Positions 25,475-34,001 are shown, counted from the stretch's first letter. The stretch is DNA of 34,099 nt from Clostridiales bacterium (GCA_004555155.1 SFJH01000025.1:1-34099); one strand, 5' to 3'. Program-made: numbers and translations. Notes: generated by a model not told the origin, from the sequence alone.

Positions 25475-27064
25475 ATGAGCTATCAGGTGCTGTACCGGGC
25501 GTGGCGTCCGGGCACTTTTTCGGAGATCGTGGGCCAGGACGCGGTGGTGAAGACCCTGCGGCGGCAGGTGGTGACCGACCGCATCGCCCACGCCTATCTG
25601 TTCTGCGGCACGCGCGGCACCGGCAAGACCACCGCGTCCAAGGTGCTGGCGAAGGCCATCAACTGTCTGCATCCCAACAACGGCGATCCCTGCGGCGAGT
25701 GCGAGATCTGCCGCGCACTGCAGGCGGAGAGCTGCATGGACGTGGTGGAGATCGACGCGGCGTCCAATAACGGCGTGGACGAGATCCGCGACCTGCGGGA
25801 GAAGATCAAGTTCCCGCCGTCGGTGACGAAATACAAGGTCTACATCGTCGACGAGGTGCACATGCTGTCGCCGGGCGCGTTCAATGCGCTTCTGAAGACG
25901 CTGGAGGAGCCGCCGAGGCACGCGGTGTTCATTCTGGCCACCACGGAGCCGCAGAAGCTGCCCGCCACGATCCTGTCGCGGTGCCAGCGGTTCGACTTCC
26001 ACCGTATCGGCGTGGACACCATTGTGGAGCGGATGATGGTGGTGCTGGGCGGCATCGGCCGGTCGGCGGACGACGACGCGCTGTACGAGATCGCCCGCGC
26101 CGCCGACGGCGCGATGCGCGACGCGCTGAGTCTGCTGGACTGCTGTCTGTCCTACACCGACGGCGCGGTGACGCTGGAGCTGGCGCAGGACGTGCTGGGC
26201 ACGACGGGCCGGGCGTTCATGTTCGACTTCGCGGACGCGCTGATCGACTTCGACGCCGGTCGGGCGCTGAACATGATCAACGACGCCATGAACCGCGGCC
26301 GCGATCCGCAGGTATTCATGCGCGATGTGACGGCGCATCTGCGGGGACTGCTGCTGGCCGGCGCGGTGGGGGACGTGACCGAGCTTCTGGAGATCACGCC
26401 GGAGGACGGCGCGCGGTTTGCGGAGCAGTGCAGGCGGATCGATCCGGTGCGGCTGGCGCGGCTGATGGAGCTGTTCATGCGCGCGGAGCCGGACATGAAG
26501 TGGGCCACGCGGCCGAGGACGGTGCTGGAGCTGGCGGCGGTGCGCGCGTGCCATCCCGAGCAGGAGCAGGACGCGGCCCTGAGCGAGCGCATGGCGCGCG
26601 TGGAGAAGCTGGTGGAGGACGGCGTGCGGGTGGTTCCCGCGGCGGAGGAGAAAGCGAAGCGGGTCGAGGAGAAGAGGGCGGAGGAGAAGCCGAAGCCGGA
26701 GCCGGTGAAGGCCGGGCCGGCGGTTCAGCCGCCGAAGGAGTATCTCGACGCGCTGGAGAGGGTCGCCGGGGAGACGCCGTCGATCAAGGCGACGCTGCCG
26801 TCGATGCGGTTTGTGGCGTTTGACGGAAGCGTGGTCACGGTGGAGTTTTCGAGGAAGCAGATGATGCATATGAAGATGCTGGAGCGGAAGAAGGCGCTGT
26901 TTGACAGCGCATTGTCGGATGCGTTCGGACAGCCGGTGAGCATTCATATGCAGCTGGAGGGGGAGAGGAGCGCCAGGCCCGCCGCCACCGGCAGCGTAGC
27001 CAGAAGGGTCATCGAGGAATCCTATGACGTCTTCGGCCGCGATAAGATCGATTTGCAGGATTGA
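25475..27064 (+). CDS. dnaX: DNA polymerase III subunit gamma/tau
   Basis: 529 residues. The ATG at 25475 (MSYQVLYRAWRP) has GGAGGAA five bases upstream. This is the clamp-loader ATPase that joins the replicative polymerase, opens the sliding clamp and, as tau, links polymerase to helicase. Visible features are the Walker A motif GTRGTGKT (45-52), the four-Cys zinc module in INCLHPNNGDPCGECEIC, the Walker B-type VDEVHMLS, and the sensor/arginine-finger region ATTEPQKLPATILSRCQRF. The C-terminal third has an acidic/Lys-rich linker (EEKAKRVEEKRAEEK) and then a short alpha/beta domain. Length is typical for clostridial DnaX. The usual downstream partners ybaB and recR are absent. Instead a gene-free repeat block follows at once. 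Confidence 0.97.
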   Translation: MSYQVLYRAWRPGTFSEIVGQDAVVKTLRRQVVTDRIAHAYLFCGTRGTGKTTASKVLAKAINCLHPNNGDPCGECEICRALQAESCMDVVEIDAASNNGVDEIRDLREKIKFPPSVTKYKVYIVDEVHMLSPGAFNALLKTLEEPPRHAVFILATTEPQKLPATILSRCQRFDFHRIGVDTIVERMMVVLGGIGRSADDDALYEIARAADGAMRDALSLLDCCLSYTDGAVTLELAQDVLGTTGRAFMFDFADALIDFDAGRALNMINDAMNRGRDPQVFMRDVTAHLRGLLLAGAVGDVTELLEITPEDGARFAEQCRRIDPVRLARLMELFMRAEPDMKWATRPRTVLELAAVRACHPEQEQDAALSERMARVEKLVEDGVRVVPAAEEKAKRVEEKRAEEKPKPEPVKAGPAVQPPKEYLDALERVAGETPSIKATLPSMRFVAFDGSVVTVEFSRKQMMHMKMLERKKALFDSALSDAFGQPVSIHMQLEGERSARPAATGSVARRVIEESYDVFGRDKIDLQD

Positions 27065-27084
27065 GGAAAAAAGTTTGAATTAAA

Positions 27085-27290
27085 GCGCGGCAGCAGGAGA
27101 AGGGTCCAGGGGGATCATCCCCCTGGCGGGGTGCAGGGGCAGCGCCCCGCCCGCCGGAGGCACCCCTCCAGCGCAGAGAATAGCAGTAATAGAAAGCGCG
27201 GCAGCAACCGAGGGGTCCAGGGGGGATCATCCCCCCTGGCGGGGTGCAGGGGCAGCGCCCCTGCCCGCCGGAGGCACTCCTCCAGCGCTG
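27085..27290 (+). repeat. GC-rich intergenic repeat family 1, two direct copies (A and B)
   Basis: Copy A (27085-27178) and copy B (27195-27290) are about 90% alike. Each begins AGCGCGGCAGCA, carries a palindrome (GGGGGATCATCCCCC in A, one base pair longer in B), then GGCGGGGTGCAGGGGCAGCG and a CCGCCGGAGGCA end. The copies are joined by a short spacer, TAGCAGTAATAGAAA. No open frame of merit occurs. Confidence 0.9.
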
Positions 27291-27299
27291 ATGAAAGGT

Positions 27300-27795
27300 C
27301 CCGACGTCACCCGCGCGCCCGCAGCAAAATTCCTGCGTGGAAGGGGCCAGAGGATTTGAAATACCTCCCCTGCGTGCAAAATGAGGGCGCGCAGCTAACT
27401 CAGGCGCGTCCCCGGGAAAAAGTCGAATTCATCGCGAAGCGATATTCGACTTTTTCCGGCAGCGCCCAGCTCATTCCAGCGCTGATCCAACACATCAAAA
27501 TCCGTGCTGCACTTATTAAAAATACCCGCGTTGAATGCAAACATTATTTTTCCGTTTTTCTTTCGGAATATAGATTCGACACTGCCTTCGGTAACTTTTT
27601 TCTTGGGGGAACATCTCTCTCCCAAGTTGCGGCTGCTTGAAAAATATTCATCTGCTTCCGCGATTGAATATTTTTCAAGGACGCTCGCGAGTTAGCCAGC
27701 CCGTCTGACCCCACGTTCGCGAGTTTGCTCTGACTTAAAGCGCCCGTCTCGCACGATTCTTTGGTGTCAGACGGGCGGGTTTCTATTTTGGCTTT
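27300..27795. other. Gene-free, hairpin-rich segment between inverted repeat pairs
   Basis: This 500-bp stretch is visibly less GC-rich than its surroundings and holds no convincing gene. It contains three strong stem-loops: 27415-27457 (14-bp stem with GTCGAAT/ATTCGAC, plus a further ATCGC-GAA-GCGAT tip), 27636-27679 (15-bp stem CTTGAAAAATATTCA with its complement, 14-nt loop) and 27699-27776 (11-bp stem GCCCGTCTGAC with GTCAGACGGGC, large loop). A weak CTTGGG/CCCAAG stem lies at 27603-27625. It could be a non-autonomous mobile element or a structured RNA locus. Confidence 0.6.
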
Positions 27796-27804
27796 CATCA
27801 ACGC

Positions 27805-28004
27805 TCCATGAGCGCCTCCGGCGGGCAGGGGCGCTGCCCCTGCACCCCGCAAGGGGGATGATCCCCCTTGACCCTTCTCTTGCTGCCGCGCTTTCTATTA
27901 CTGCTTTTCTCTGCGTTCTTCGAGCGCCTCCGGCGGCCAGGGCTCCGCGCCCTGGACTGCGCCAAAGGGCTTCGCCCTCTGGACTCCCTCCTGCTGCCGC
28001 GCTT
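27805..28004 (-). repeat. GC-rich intergenic repeat family 1, two inverted copies (C and D)
   Basis: Copies C (about 27805-27893) and D (about 27917-28004) read as the reverse complement of A and B: GAGCGCCTCCGGCGG, then GCAGGGG- or CCAGGGCT-type palindromes, then CTGCTGCCGCGCTTT. C contains GGGGGATGATCCCCC, as A does in the other direction. The spacer CTATTACTGCTTTTCTCTG matches the A/B spacer inverted, so the whole A-B pair is mirrored. D is the most diverged copy. Confidence 0.88.
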
Positions 28005-28024
28005 TTGGATTGGGGCGTTATTAC

Positions 28025-28061
28025 AAAAGGGGCTTTCCCGCTTGCGGGAAAGCCCCTTTTT
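28025..28061 (-). terminator. Rho-independent terminator of groEL
   Basis: A perfect 17-bp stem (28025-28041 with 28044-28060), arms AAAAGGGGCTTTCCCGC and complement, closes a 2-nt loop 8 bp after the groEL stop. A T-rich tail (TTTTGT) follows on the minus strand. The A/T ends of the stem make it usable in both directions. Confidence 0.92.
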
Positions 28062-28068
28062 CCTGATC

Positions 28069-29697
<1,629 letters not shown>

Positions 29698-29769
29698 AAT
29701 AATATCCTCCCATAGATTGTCAACACTTTTTCAAACCGGATTTTTCCCGGCCGGGAACAAATCGCTTTA

Positions 29770-29871
29770 TTCCCCCCGAACAGAAGCTCAAACCCATCTC
29801 CCCGCACTACCCCCGCGGCGCAAAGCGCCGCCAGTCGGGATTCTCAAGGGATAGTTCCCTTGAGCGGGGGA
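29770..29871 (-). repeat. Intergenic repeat family 2, copy between groES and groEL
   Basis: About 100 bp matches in inverted orientation the segment at 30856-30955: CCCCCCGAACAG, CATCTCCCCGCAC, CCCCCGCGGCGCAAAGCGCC, GTCGGGATTCTCAAGGGATA all recur as reverse complements. It contains CTCAAGGGA-TAGT-TCCCTTGAG-type and GCGGCGC-type palindromes. Just after groES, GCAAGGGGGC-AGA-GCCCCCTTGC (29873-29895) forms a 10-bp stem that could attenuate read-through into groEL. Confidence 0.88.
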
Positions 29872-29872
29872 T

Positions 29873-29895
29873 GCAAGGGGGCAGAGCCCCCTTGC
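29873..29895 (-). terminator. Hairpin immediately after groES
   Basis: A perfect 10-bp stem with 3-nt loop lies five bases after the groES stop on the minus strand. No T-run follows, so it is more likely a partial attenuator or mRNA-stabilising end than a full terminator, since groEL needs the same transcript. Confidence 0.45.
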
Positions 29896-29900
29896 CCCCC

Positions 29901-30185
29901 TTACTCCACGATGGCGAGAATGTCGCTCTGGCGGACGATGATGAATTCCTCGCCGTCCAGCTTGACCTCGGTGCCTGCGTACTTGGAGTAGATCACCTTC
30001 TGGCCAACGGTCACATACATGGACACTTCCTTGCCGTCCACGTTTCCGCCGGGGCCCACTGCGATGACTTCCGCCATCACGGGCTTTTCCTTTGCAGAGT
30101 TCGTCAGGATGATGCCACCCTTCGTGGTCTCCTCCGCCTCAAGATTCTTGATCACGACGCGATCGCCGAGCGGTTTCATAGTCAT
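29901..30185 (-). CDS. groES: Co-chaperonin GroES (10 kDa)
   Basis: 94 residues from the ATG at 30185 (MTMKPLGDRVVIKN). GGAGG lies ten bases upstream. A TTG three codons earlier nearly touches the ribosome site, and a third option is the ATG at 30179. GroES caps the GroEL ring. The family pattern is plain: KPLGDRVVIK, the mobile loop around EETTKGGIILTNSAKEKP, VIAVGPG, and YSKYAGTEVKLDGEEFIIV with ILAIVE at the end. Length is standard. It is the first gene after the CIRCE operator. Confidence 0.97.
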   Translation of the reverse strand: MTMKPLGDRVVIKNLEAEETTKGGIILTNSAKEKPVMAEVIAVGPGGNVDGKEVSMYVTVGQKVIYSKYAGTEVKLDGEEFIIVRQSDILAIVE

Positions 30186-30225
30186 ATGTTTCAAACCTCC
30201 TCAGACTGGTTTTGCTTTGGCGTTG

Positions 30226-30252
30226 TTAGCACTCGCGTTTTCCGAGTGCTAA
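30226..30252 (-). promoter_or_regulatory. CIRCE operator (HrcA binding site)
   Basis: A perfect inverted repeat, TTAGCACTC - 9 bp - GAGTGCTAA, lies 40 bp upstream of groES and just downstream of its promoter. It is the canonical 27-bp operator bound by the HrcA repressor to control groESL in Firmicutes. It fits the full consensus with no mismatch. hrcA itself is not in the window. Confidence 0.98.
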
Positions 30253-30267
30253 CCGCTTACAATGGAT

Positions 30268-30296
30268 AGTTTATCCATTTTGAGGCAGAAAATCAA
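30268..30296 (-). promoter_or_regulatory. groESL promoter
   Basis: On the minus strand, TTGATT (30291-30296) and TAAACT (30268-30273) are 17 bp apart. The predicted start, near 30260, places the CIRCE operator at the beginning of the transcript, the usual arrangement for HrcA control. Confidence 0.8.
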
Positions 30297-30327
30297 CCCC
30301 CCGAAGCCGAAATTTTATGTTAAATAT

Positions 30328-30356
30328 TTGATTTTTGGCACAAAAACCATTATAAT
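30328..30356 (+). promoter_or_regulatory. Promoter of the dCMP deaminase gene
   Basis: TTGATT (30328-30333) and a perfect TATAAT (30351-30356) are 17 bp apart, 32 bp before the GTG start at 30389. It diverges from the groESL promoter within the same interval. Confidence 0.85.
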
Positions 30357-30388
30357 GGAAGAAAACGCGAAGAAGGCGGTGGTACACT

Positions 30389-30895
30389 GTGACGGATAAA
30401 TGGGACGCGCGGTTCATGGAGCTGGCGTGGGTGATTTCAAACTGGGCCAGCTGTTATCAGCCCAACCGCAAGATCGGCTGCGTGATCGTGAAGAACAAGC
30501 GCATCGTGACCACGGGCTACAACGGCGCGCCCGCGGGCATCAAAACCTGCGTGGAGCGCGGCGAATGCCTGCGCAAAAAGCTGGCCGTGGAGTCCGGCAC
30601 CCGCGCCGAGCTCTGCTACGCCATCCACGCCGAGCAGAACGCCATCATCCAGGCCGCCAAGCTCGGCTCCTCCATCGACGGCGCGACCCTCTACTGCACC
30701 CACCAGCCCTGCGTCATCTGCGCCAAAATGATCGTCAACGCCGGCATCACCCGCGTGGTCTACGAGGAGGGCTACCCCGACGACTTCGCCCGCGAGATGC
30801 TCGCCGAAGGCGGCGTCGAGCTCATCCACTTTCGGGGGACGCAGTCCCCCGATACCCCCTGCTCAAGGGAACTATCCCTTGAGAATCCCGACTAG
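30389..30895 (+). CDS. dCMP deaminase family (ComEB-like) protein with repeat-derived C-terminus
   Basis: 168 residues from a GTG at 30389, with AAGGCGG upstream. It belongs to the zinc-dependent deaminase family that converts dCMP to dUMP, feeding thymidylate synthesis. Motifs include the zinc/catalytic HAEQNAI (H80, E82) and QPCVICAKM (C108, C111), and a substrate-side GYNGAPAG. Extra cysteines in CVERGEC are typical of dCMP deaminases. The catalytic domain is complete at about residue 148. The last 21 residues (FRGTQSPDTPCSRELSLENP and a final Asp) are encoded by repeat-family-2 DNA, which also supplies the stop. The natural end was thus probably replaced or extended by repeat insertion. 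The enzyme may still be active because the core is intact. Confidence 0.9.
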   Translation: MTDKWDARFMELAWVISNWASCYQPNRKIGCVIVKNKRIVTTGYNGAPAGIKTCVERGECLRKKLAVESGTRAELCYAIHAEQNAIIQAAKLGSSIDGATLYCTHQPCVICAKMIVNAGITRVVYEEGYPDDFAREMLAEGGVELIHFRGTQSPDTPCSRELSLENPD

Positions 30896-30955
30896 CGGCG
30901 CTTTGCGCCGCGGGGGTGGTGCGGGGAGATAGGTTTTGTTCCTGTTCGGGGGGAA
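30836..30955 (+). repeat. Intergenic repeat family 2, copy overlapping the deaminase 3' end
   Basis: This is the inverted partner of 29770-29871. Hairpins GGGGGAC-GCA-GTCCCCC (about 30837-30853), CTCAAGGGA-ACTA-TCCCTTGAG (30862-30883) and GCGGCGC-TTT-GCGCCGC (30895-30911) follow one another. The copy begins inside the last codons of the deaminase gene and runs into the tandem array. Confidence 0.88.
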
Positions 30956-31375
30956 ATCGTGCCGCCGTGGTGGCGGCGCGATTTCCCGCTTGGGATGGAG
31001 CGGTTTTTGGAACGACGCTGACTTCCCATGAACATCCCGTTTTACGCCGCGAGGATGGTGCGGAGAGATGGGTTTACGTTCCTGTTCGGGGGGAAATCGT
31101 GCCGCCGTGGTGGCGGCGCGATTTCCCGCTTGGGATGGAGCGGTTTGGGAACGACGCTGATATCCCCCTGAGCATCCCGTTTTGCGCCGCGAGGATGGTG
31201 CGGGGAGATGGGTTTGCGTTCCTGTTCGGGGGAAATCGTGCCGCCGTGGTGGCGGCGCGATTTCCCGCCTGGGTTGGAGCGGTTTTTGGAACGACGCTGA
31301 CTTCCCCTGAGCATCCCGTTTTGCGCCGCGAGGATGGTGCGGGGAGATGGGTTTCATTTCCCGCTCGGGATGGAG
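30902..31375. repeat. Tandem array of about 3.5 units of 140 bp
   Basis: Units start at about 30902, 31041, 31181 and 31320 (the last internally deleted). Each holds GCGGGGAGATGGGTTT, CCTGTTCGGGGGGAAATC, a hairpin with arms GAAATCG-GCCGCC and GGCGGC-CGATTTC around a GTGGT loop, GGGATGGAGCGGTTTTTGGA, ACGACGCTGA and GAGCATCCCGTTTTGCGCCG. Between 30896 and 31495 I see no gene. Short open frames there are repeated translations of the same unit. Confidence 0.92.
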
Positions 31376-31495
31376 CGGGTTTTCTCCGGATGCGTCCCGG
31401 TATTGAGCCATGAAGCGCGATCTGCACAGCTTCCGCCCGCGATCCGCTTTTCCGGATCAAAGTTCTACTTTATATATTCCCAAAGGAGGAGCACT

Positions 31496-32275
31496 ATGAT
31501 TTGCCGCCGCTGTGGAAATCGGATTCCCGAATCACTGGCTGCGCTGGAGTCTTTTCAGTGTCCGAACTGCGGCCGGCAGTTCGGACGCCCCGAAGAATAC
31601 GACGCCCCGCGAACCCGCCCCGCAGCCCATGATTATTCTTACGATGACGAACCCGTCTACGATGATCGCTACGCCGATGATCCCCTCTACGACGATCATT
31701 ACGACGACCGCTACGCCGACGATCCCGCCTACGACGATCATTACGACGACCGCTACGCCGACGATCCCGCCTACGACGATCGTTACGACGACCGCTACGC
31801 CGACGATCCCGCCTACGACGACCGTTACGACGACCGCTACGCCGACAATCCCGCCTATGACGATTGTTACGACGACCGCTACGCCGACGATCCCGCCTAC
31901 GATGACCGTTACGACGACCGCTACGCCGACGATCCCGCCTATGACGATCATTACGACGATCGCTTCCCCGACGGCGAACCCGATCCCTCCGGCGATTTTC
32001 TCCCGGACGGCGGGCAGCGGCGAGCGGCGGGCATGCCTCTGGCCGTCGTGCTGTATGCCGTGACGGCGGCACTGCTGGTGCTGGCGGTGGTGCTGTGCAT
32101 CTCGGTGGCGCGCAGCAGACTGGGCGCGCCGTCGCAGGCTCCGGCTGCAGCCACGGCACAGCCGTCGGCCGCGCCCGCTGCGGACGATCCGGCCGCTCCG
32201 GACGCCGCGGCGGATTCGCTCCCCGCTCCGGACGCCACTGCCGCGCCCGCCTCGGGCGATGATCCCACGGTCTGA
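31496..32275 (+). CDS. Zinc-ribbon, single-pass membrane protein with Tyr/Asp repeat
   Basis: 259 residues. The ATG at 31496 has AAAGGAGGA just upstream. The N-terminus is a Cys4 zinc ribbon (C3, C6 and CPNC near 23-26, MICRRCGNRIP and FQCPNCGRQFG). Residues about 55-155 are a 14-residue repeat, YDDRYADDPAYDDH and variants, seven full copies, extremely acidic and Tyr-rich and surely disordered. A transmembrane helix follows (MPLAVVLYAVTAALLVLAVVLCI), then a short Ala/Pro-rich exterior tail. The order zinc ribbon - linker - membrane helix resembles the transglutaminase protein of the minus-strand cluster. It is first of a three-gene plus-strand run (31 bp before the YbjN-like gene). The function is unknown. 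Confidence 0.88.
   Translation: MICRRCGNRIPESLAALESFQCPNCGRQFGRPEEYDAPRTRPAAHDYSYDDEPVYDDRYADDPLYDDHYDDRYADDPAYDDHYDDRYADDPAYDDRYDDRYADDPAYDDRYDDRYADNPAYDDCYDDRYADDPAYDDRYDDRYADDPAYDDHYDDRFPDGEPDPSGDFLPDGGQRRAAGMPLAVVLYAVTAALLVLAVVLCISVARSRLGAPSQAPAAATAQPSAAPAADDPAAPDAAADSLPAPDATAAPASGDDPTV
31658..31951 (+). repeat. 42-bp in-frame tandem repeat, seven copies
   Basis: Seven near-identical 42-bp units encode YDDRYADDPAYDDH/R, with single changes such as ADNP and DDCY. An eighth partial unit follows. Synonymous sites are almost invariant, which points to recent expansion. Confidence 0.93.
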
Positions 32276-32306
32276 TCCCACATGCTTGATAAAGGAGGCA
32301 TCTGCC

Positions 32307-32771
32307 ATGACCATGAATTTCAATATGTGCGAAGTGGTTCGCGACTATCTCGACCGGCACGAGTGGAAGTACAGCTATATATCGGAAAAGAACATCATCA
32401 AATGCGGCGTGAACATCAAGAGCAAGCTGAAGTCCGTTCAGATATTCATCGACTTCAAGGCGCGGGGCTTCGTGGTGATCGCGGTTCCGACGCTGTCGGC
32501 GGGACAGGACACCATGGATGAAGTGATGCGCTATCTCACCCGCGCCAACTACGGCCTGTTGGACGGCAACTTCGAGCTGGATCTGAACGACGGCGAGATC
32601 CGCTACAAGGCCTATGTGCCCTGCGCCGGACTGAACATGCTGCCGGACAGCATCATCGAAGAGGCGCTGGCCGTGCCGCCGCTGATGTTCCAGAAGTTCG
32701 GCGACGGTCTGGCCGCCGTCGCGCTGGGCTTCTCCGACGGGGAGACGGCATATCGGAAAACCCAGGCTTGA
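32307..32771 (+). CDS. YbjN-domain-like protein
   Basis: 154 residues. The ATG at 32307 has AAAGGAGG eight bases upstream. An open extension back to 32259 overlaps the previous gene and has no ribosome site. The sequence MNFNMCEVVRDYLDRHEWKY, then a beta-strand run (KCGVNIKSKLKSVQIFIDF, FVVIAVPTL), then MDEVMRYLTRANYGLLDGNF and DGEIRYKAYVPCAGLN, gives the two-layer alpha/beta pattern of the YbjN/type III chaperone-like fold. Members are soluble and of poorly known function, some acting as chaperone-like factors. It lies between the zinc-ribbon membrane gene and the M24 peptidase gene. Confidence 0.85.
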   Translation: MTMNFNMCEVVRDYLDRHEWKYSYISEKNIIKCGVNIKSKLKSVQIFIDFKARGFVVIAVPTLSAGQDTMDEVMRYLTRANYGLLDGNFELDLNDGEIRYKAYVPCAGLNMLPDSIIEEALAVPPLMFQKFGDGLAAVALGFSDGETAYRKTQA

Positions 32772-32799
32772 TGCCAGGATATCGAAAGGTCGGATATTG

Positions 32800-33870
32800 A
32801 TGAATCAGAGCAGAATCAACCGTGTGATCGAAAACATGCGCCAGGACGGGCTGTCCCAGATTCTGGTGACTGCGCCTGCGTCCGTGTTCTATCTCACGGG
32901 CGCCTGGATCGCGCCCGGCGAGCGCATGCTGGCCCTGCTGGTGAAGGACGACGGAAGCGCCGTGCTCTACGCCAACCGCCTTTTCGCGCTCAACGGCAAT
33001 GTGGAGGCGCCGCTGGTGGAATTCGACGACACCGACGACTCCGTCGCCATTCTCGCAAAGGCCGTCGCGCCCGGCAAAATCGGCGTCGACAAGTTCTGGC
33101 CCAGCCAGTTCACCATCCGCCTGATGGAGGCCCGGCCCGACGTGCGCCCCGTGCTGGGCAGCGCTCCCGTCGACCGCGCCCGCATGCAGAAGGACGCCGG
33201 GGAGCTGGCGCTGATGCGCGAAGCCTCCCGACTCAACGACGAGGCCATCCGCCGCACCATCGCAGGCCTGCGCGAGGGCATGACCGAGCTCGAAGCCAGC
33301 GCCCTCTATCTCGCCAACGCCAGGGCCGTGGGCGGCTCCGGCTGCAGCTTCGAGCCGCTGATCTGCTTCGGCGCGGGCTGCGCCGAGCCTCACCACGCCT
33401 CCGACGACACCCGCCTGAAAAAGGGCGACGCTGTCATCATCGACGTCGGCCTTGTCTACAACAGCTACTGCAGCGATATGACCCGCACCGTCTTCTTCGG
33501 CGAGCCTTCCCCCGAACAGCAGAAGGTCTACGACGTCGTCCGGCGCGCCAATGAAGCAGGCCGCGCCGCCGTCCGCCCCGGCCTGCCCATGAAGCTCTTC
33601 GACCGCGCCGCCCGCCAGGTCATCGAGGACGCAGGCTACGGCCCCTTCTTCACCCACCGCACCGGCCACGGCATCGGCCTCGAAGTCCACGAGTTCCCCG
33701 ATAACTCCGCCACGTCCGAAATCATCGCCCAGCCCGGCATGGTCTTCTCCGTCGAGCCCGGCGTCTACCTCCCCGGCCAATTCGGCGTGCGCATCGAGGA
33801 CCTGGTAACCGTCACCGACACCGCCTCCGAAACCCTGAACGCCGAACCCCGCGAGCTGAGGGTTGTGTAG
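32800..33870 (+). CDS. M24-family Xaa-Pro aminopeptidase
   Basis: 356 residues from the ATG at 32800 (MNQSRINRVIENM), with AAAGG upstream. A TTG one codon earlier is less likely. It has an N-terminal creatinase-like domain (residues 1-130) and a C-terminal pita-bread metallopeptidase domain. All five dimetal ligands are present: D215 (IIDVGLVYN), D226 (CSDMTRT), H290 (TGHGIGLEVHEFP), E319 (FSVEPGVY) and E333 (VRIEDLV). Such enzymes remove N-terminal residues preceding proline from peptides in the cytoplasm, usually with Mn. Length fits the PepP/PepQ-like group of Firmicutes. Dipeptidase versus aminopeptidase cannot be settled by eye. It is last of the three-gene run, 28 bp after the YbjN-like gene. 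Confidence 0.95.
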   Translation: MNQSRINRVIENMRQDGLSQILVTAPASVFYLTGAWIAPGERMLALLVKDDGSAVLYANRLFALNGNVEAPLVEFDDTDDSVAILAKAVAPGKIGVDKFWPSQFTIRLMEARPDVRPVLGSAPVDRARMQKDAGELALMREASRLNDEAIRRTIAGLREGMTELEASALYLANARAVGGSGCSFEPLICFGAGCAEPHHASDDTRLKKGDAVIIDVGLVYNSYCSDMTRTVFFGEPSPEQQKVYDVVRRANEAGRAAVRPGLPMKLFDRAARQVIEDAGYGPFFTHRTGHGIGLEVHEFPDNSATSEIIAQPGMVFSVEPGVYLPGQFGVRIEDLVTVTDTASETLNAEPRELRVV

Positions 33871-33895
33871 GGGGAACGGGGGAACGGGAGAAGAT

Positions 33896-33939
33896 GCGGG
33901 GGAGGGGTTCTTTTTAGAGAAAAAGAACCCCTCCCCCGC
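33896..33939 (+). terminator. Perfect 20-bp hairpin after the M24 peptidase gene
   Basis: GCGGGGGAGGGGTTCTTTTT pairs perfectly with its complement around the loop AGAG. It lies 25 bp after the stop codon. There is no T-run after the stem, but the left arm ends in TTTTT. It may terminate the operon, or be a mobile hairpin repeat, because a second partial copy occurs at 33977-34001. Confidence 0.65.
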
Positions 33940-33976
33940 GCCCCCTCCCAGAAAAACCGCTTGAGAGGAGAAAATT

Positions 33977-34001
33977 GCGGGGAGGACTTCTTTTTAGAGA
34001 A
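33977..34001 (+). repeat. Truncated second copy of the hairpin repeat
   Basis: GCGGGGAGGACTTCTTTTTA plus GAGA repeats the left arm and loop of the 33896-33939 hairpin. The right arm is missing because an IS-like end begins at 34002. Confidence 0.75.

Noticed and set aside
27395..27852. Overlapping minus-strand open frames of 76 and 102 codons in the repeat-bounded core
   Set aside because: They run through hairpins and into repeat copy C and have no good start signals. They might be remnants of a mobile element's gene but cannot be supported as coding.
27085..28004. Possible CRISPR array, because of several similar repeats
   Set aside because: Only four copies, of about 90 bp, in opposed orientations and without regular unique spacers. 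No cas genes are in the window.
30872..31460. Several 90-180 codon open frames with repeated peptides such as PHHPRGAKRD
   Set aside because: They are translations of the 140-bp tandem repeat on either strand. Repetition, not coding, explains their length.
31448..31476. Possible promoter with a TATATA-like -10 before the zinc-ribbon membrane gene
   Set aside because: The predicted start would fall on the ribosome site, and the -35 match is poor.
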